Origin: Streptomyces sp. TSRI0107
Lineage (GTDB): Bacteria; Actinomycetota; Actinomycetes; Streptomycetales; Streptomycetaceae
Length of the DNA stretch: 64,000 nt
Direction: 5' to 3'
Assembly (NCBI RefSeq): GCF_001905845.1
Contig: NZ_LIVZ01000002.1
Coordinates: forward strand, 372,001 to 436,000
In this document: positions 61,471 through 64,000 of the stretch, piece after piece
Layout of the letters: each line of letters opens with the position of its first letter
How positions within the stretch are numbered: the first letter of the stretch is position 1
Notes under the pieces: generated by a model
What the model was told of the DNA's origin: nothing
The model's input: only the letters and a program-made list of their open reading frames with translations
The model's database searches: none
Made by a program: the position numbers and the translations under genes

Positions 61471-63141
61471 GTGAGAACGACACGAACGACAAGCAGCACG
61501 ACACTCAAGAGCCCCGCCACCGTCCTGCTCGCCTTCCTGGCCACCCTCGTCGGCCTGCTGGCCCTCACCCCCGCCACCGCGCACGCCCAGTCGCCGGTGG
61601 GCGCCGCCGCCACCGGACTGCACATCGAGAACGGCCGCCTCCTCGAAGGCAACGGCAACGACTTCGTGATGCGCGGCGTCAACCACGCCCACACCTGGTA
61701 CCCGGGCGAGACCCAGTCGCTGGCCGACATCAAGGCACTGGGCGCCAACACCGTCCGGGTCGTCCTCTCCGACGGCCACCGCTGGACCCGCAACACCCCC
61801 GAGGACGTGGCCGCCGTCGTCGGCGACTGCAAGGCCAACCGCCTGATCTGCGTGCTGGAGGTGCACGACACCACCGGTTACGGCGAGGAGGCCGCCGCCG
61901 GCACCCTCGACCACGCCGCCGACTACTGGATCAGCCTGAAGGACGTCCTGGCCGGCCAGGAGGACTACGTCATCGTCAACATCGGCAACGAGCCCTGGGG
62001 CAACACCGACCCCGCGGGCTGGACCCAGCCGACCATCGCCGCGGTCGGGAAGCTGCGCGCCGCCGGGTTCGAGCACACGATCATGGTGGACGCGCCCAAC
62101 TGGGGCCAGGACTGGCAGGGCGTCATGCGCGCCAACGCCCGGACCGTGTACGACGCCGACCCCACCGGCAACCTGATCTTCTCCATCCACATGTACAGCG
62201 TGTTCGACACCGCCCAGGAGATCACCGACTATCTGAACGCCTTCGTCGCCGCGAAACTCCCCATCCTCATCGGCGAGTTCGGCGGACCCGCCGACCAGTG
62301 GGGCGACCCCGACGAGGACACCATGATGGCGACGGCCGAACAGCTCGACCTCGGCTACCTGGCCTGGTCCTGGAGCGGCAACACCGACCCGGTTCTCGAC
62401 CTCGCGATCGACTTCGACCCGGCGCGGCTCAGCAGTTGGGGCCAGCGCATCTTCCACGGCGCGAACGGCATCGCGCAGACCTCCCGCGAGGCCACGGTCT
62501 TCGGCGGCACCGGACCCGACACCCAGGCCCCGACCGCCCCCGGCACCCCGAAGGCCTCGGCGGTCTCCCCCACCTCCGTCACCCTGACCTGGCCCGCCGC
62601 CACCGACAACGTTGCCGTCACCGGCTACGACGTGGTCCGCGTCAGCGGCGACACGGAGACCCCGGCCGCCGCCTCCGCCACCAGCACGGTCACCGTCGCG
62701 GGGCTGACGGCGGACACGTCGTACACCTTCGCCGTCTACGCCAGGGACGCGGCCGGCAACCGCTCGCCCCGCTCGGCCACGGTCACCGTGACCACCGAGA
62801 AGGACACCGGCACCCCCGGCACCGGCTGCTCGGTGAACTACCGTGTCGCCAACGAGTGGCCGGGCGGCTTCCAGGGTGAGATCACCATCCGCAACACCGG
62901 CGCCGCCGCCGTCACCGGCTGGACCCTGGCCTTCAGCTTCCCGAACGGCCAGACCATCACCAACATGTGGGGCGGCACGCCCACCCAGAACGGCTCCGCG
63001 GTGACGGTCGCCGCCGCGTCGTACACGTCCACGATCCCCAAGGCCGGTTCGGTCACGCTCGGCTTCACCGGCAACCGGTCCGCGACCAACACGGCCCCGG
63101 CGTCCTTCACCCTCAACGGCACCACCTGCACGACCGCCTGA
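61471..63141 (+). CDS. manA: Secreted GH5 beta-mannanase-like hydrolase with FN3 and CBM2
   Basis: Extracellular glycoside hydrolase of 556 aa. Signal peptide (about 1-39, ending ATAHA), GH5 domain (about 45-350) beginning TGLHIENGRLLEGNGNDFVMRGVNHAH, with acid/base Glu in NIGNEPWGNT and nucleophile Glu in LIGEFGGP; the sequence is of the GH5 subfamily 8 mannanase type. An FN3 module (about 355-445, SVTLTWPAATDNVAVTGYDV) leads to a CBM2 cellulose-binding module (about 455-556) with Trp residues in NEWPGGFQG, GWTL and MWGG. GTG at 61471 was chosen because GGAG precedes it and the signal peptide begins there. The CebR box places it in the cellulose regulon. Unrelated to the ansamycin cluster. 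Confidence 0.92.
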   Translation: MRTTRTTSSTTLKSPATVLLAFLATLVGLLALTPATAHAQSPVGAAATGLHIENGRLLEGNGNDFVMRGVNHAHTWYPGETQSLADIKALGANTVRVVLSDGHRWTRNTPEDVAAVVGDCKANRLICVLEVHDTTGYGEEAAAGTLDHAADYWISLKDVLAGQEDYVIVNIGNEPWGNTDPAGWTQPTIAAVGKLRAAGFEHTIMVDAPNWGQDWQGVMRANARTVYDADPTGNLIFSIHMYSVFDTAQEITDYLNAFVAAKLPILIGEFGGPADQWGDPDEDTMMATAEQLDLGYLAWSWSGNTDPVLDLAIDFDPARLSSWGQRIFHGANGIAQTSREATVFGGTGPDTQAPTAPGTPKASAVSPTSVTLTWPAATDNVAVTGYDVVRVSGDTETPAAASATSTVTVAGLTADTSYTFAVYARDAAGNRSPRSATVTVTTEKDTGTPGTGCSVNYRVANEWPGGFQGEITIRNTGAAAVTGWTLAFSFPNGQTITNMWGGTPTQNGSAVTVAAASYTSTIPKAGSVTLGFTGNRSATNTAPASFTLNGTTCTTA

Positions 63142-63169
63142 GCCGGTCCGCCCGCACCACCGCACAGGA

Positions 63170-63200
63170 AAGCCGGCGGGGCCTGTCGCCCCGCCGGCTT
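63170..63200. terminator. Terminator between GH5 and ccsB genes
   Basis: 13-bp perfect stem AAGCCGGCGGGGC (63170-63182) with 63188-63200, loop CTGTC, between convergent stops at 63141 and 63226. Confidence 0.8.
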
Positions 63201-63225
63201 CGCGCGCCGATCGCCTCCGCGGGAC

Positions 63226-64000
63226 TCAGACCCCGGAGTAGGAGTGCTTGCCGCCGAAGAGGAAGTTGACCCCGTAGTAGTTGAAGAGGTAGGTGGCGAA
63301 GGCCACGAGGGCGATGTACGCGGCCTTGCGGCCCTTCCAGCCGGACGTGGCACGGGCGTGCAGGTAGGAGGCGTAGGCGACCCAGGTTACGAAGGACCAG
63401 GTCTCCTTGGGGTCCCAGCCCCAGTAGCGGCCCCAGGCGGAGCCGGCCCAGATGGCGCCCGCGACGATCGTGAAGGTCCACAGCGGGAAGATCGCGGCGT
63501 TGATGCGGTAAGACAGCTTGTCCAGGGTGGCCGCGGCGGGCATCCGGGCGAGGATGTCGTTGCACACCATGCGGGTCCACAGCAGCAGCCGGACGCCGGC
63601 CGGGCCCTCCTTGGTCCGCACCGCCGTGGCCAGGGTGCGCTCCAGTGCCGCGACCCGGCCGTCGCGAAGACGCGTCTCGTAGCTGTCGCGGAAGAGGTAG
63701 ACGAGGGCGGACAGCGCGCCGAGGTAGAGGGCCGCGCCGCACAGGATCGCCACGGACACGTGGATCCACAGCCAGTACGAGTGCAGGGCCGGGACCAGCT
63801 GGTCGCTCTCGGTGTAGAGCCAGGTGACGGCGATGCCCAGGTCGAGCAGCACGGTGGTGACCAGCGGCAGCCCGGCCCAGCGCACGTTCTTCCCGAGCGC
63901 CAGCAGGACCAGGTAGAGGACGACGACCGCCGTGGAGAAGGTGGTCGAGAACTCGTACATGTTGCCCCACGGCGCCCGCTGCGCGGACAGCGAGCGGCTC
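63226..64000 (-). CDS. ccsB: Cytochrome c biogenesis protein CcsB/ResC-like (5' truncated)
   Basis: Heme-handling membrane protein of system II cytochrome c maturation. The tryptophan-rich WWD-type motif WGRYWGWDPKETWSF is present with following hydrophobic segments, and the C-terminus ends near FGGKHSYSGV. The frame stays open past the window end: before Met at 63960 it reads SLSAQRAPWGN, as in full-length homologues, so the N-terminal portion lies outside. About 258 codons are visible with roughly six membrane segments. Housekeeping gene; it suggests the ansamycin cluster ends before this point. Confidence 0.93.
   Translation of the reverse strand, partial: SRSLSAQRAPWGNMYEFSTTFSTAVVVLYLVLLALGKNVRWAGLPLVTTVLLDLGIAVTWLYTESDQLVPALHSYWLWIHVSVAILCGAALYLGALSALVYLFRDSYETRLRDGRVAALERTLATAVRTKEGPAGVRLLLWTRMVCNDILARMPAAATLDKLSYRINAAIFPLWTFTIVAGAIWAGSAWGRYWGWDPKETWSFVTWVAYASYLHARATSGWKGRKAAYIALVAFATYLFNYYGVNFLFGGKHSYSGV

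Overview
The window is very GC-rich with strong G/C bias at third codon positions, many GTG starts, a TTA (bldA-type) codon, SARP, LAL and butyrolactone-receptor-like regulators, a ResB/CcsB-type cytochrome c gene and a secreted GH5/CBM2 enzyme behind a CebR-type operator. This points to a Streptomyces or a close relative. Most of the window is one secondary-metabolite cluster built on 3-amino-5-hydroxybenzoic acid (AHBA), the ansamycin starter unit. It is cut at the left edge (AHBA synthase lacks its N-terminus).

Layout. (1) 1-6.4 kb: rifK/L/M-like AHBA genes, a large LAL regulator and a RifF-type amide synthase. (2) 6.5-13.1 kb: an accessory block unlike cluster genes: a secreted CdtB-like nuclease/SGNH hydrolase/FG-GAP fusion, a DUF1330 protein, two paralogous AraC regulators flanking a decayed tyrosine integrase, and a saccharopine-dehydrogenase-like reductase. 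(3) 13.2-21.9 kb: DHA2-type MFS exporter with divergent HxlR regulator, a FAD epoxidase/hydroxylase, a Tat-type bicovalent-FAD (BBE) oxidase, a RifN-like kanosamine kinase, a stand-alone protein resembling the LanB C-terminal (SpaB_C) domain, and aminoDHQ synthase (rifG). (4) 21.9-28.4 kb, minus strand: FAD hydroxylase (MhpA type), then UbiA prenyltransferase, P450, an O-methyltransferase-DUF6875 fusion and a DUF962/Mpo1-like protein, the last four joined by 4-bp stop/start overlaps. (5) 28.4-51.6 kb: three type I PKS genes with an AHBA-CoA-ligase loading module and only four extension modules. (6) 51.8-54.2 kb: rifI- and rifH-like AHBA genes. (7) 54.2-61.2 kb: a regulatory/hormone segment: small ORF, SARP, two TetR butyrolactone-receptor-family proteins, a P450 and an acyl-CoA oxidase, matching the avenolide (butenolide) hormone arrangement, with ACAAACC-type inverted repeats in the promoters. 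(8) 61.4-64 kb: GH5 mannanase-like gene and the 5'-truncated end of a ccsB gene, probably outside the cluster.

How it may work. UDP-glucose-derived kanosamine (RifK/L/M/N) and the amino-shikimate enzymes (RifH, G, I) make AHBA; the loading module activates it; module 1 is fully reducing, modules 2 and 3 give alkenes, module 4 leaves a ketone. All four AT domains look malonate-specific. With no thioesterase, the RifF-type enzyme should close a small macrolactam: a pentaketide ansamycin with an unbranched backbone. UbiA prenyltransferase plus FAD epoxidase suggests a meroterpenoid-like decoration, unusual for ansamycins. The product is inferred, not shown. No aminoDHQ dehydratase (rifJ) or dedicated transketolase is seen in the window. 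No rRNA, tRNA, CRISPR or complete insertion sequence was seen.
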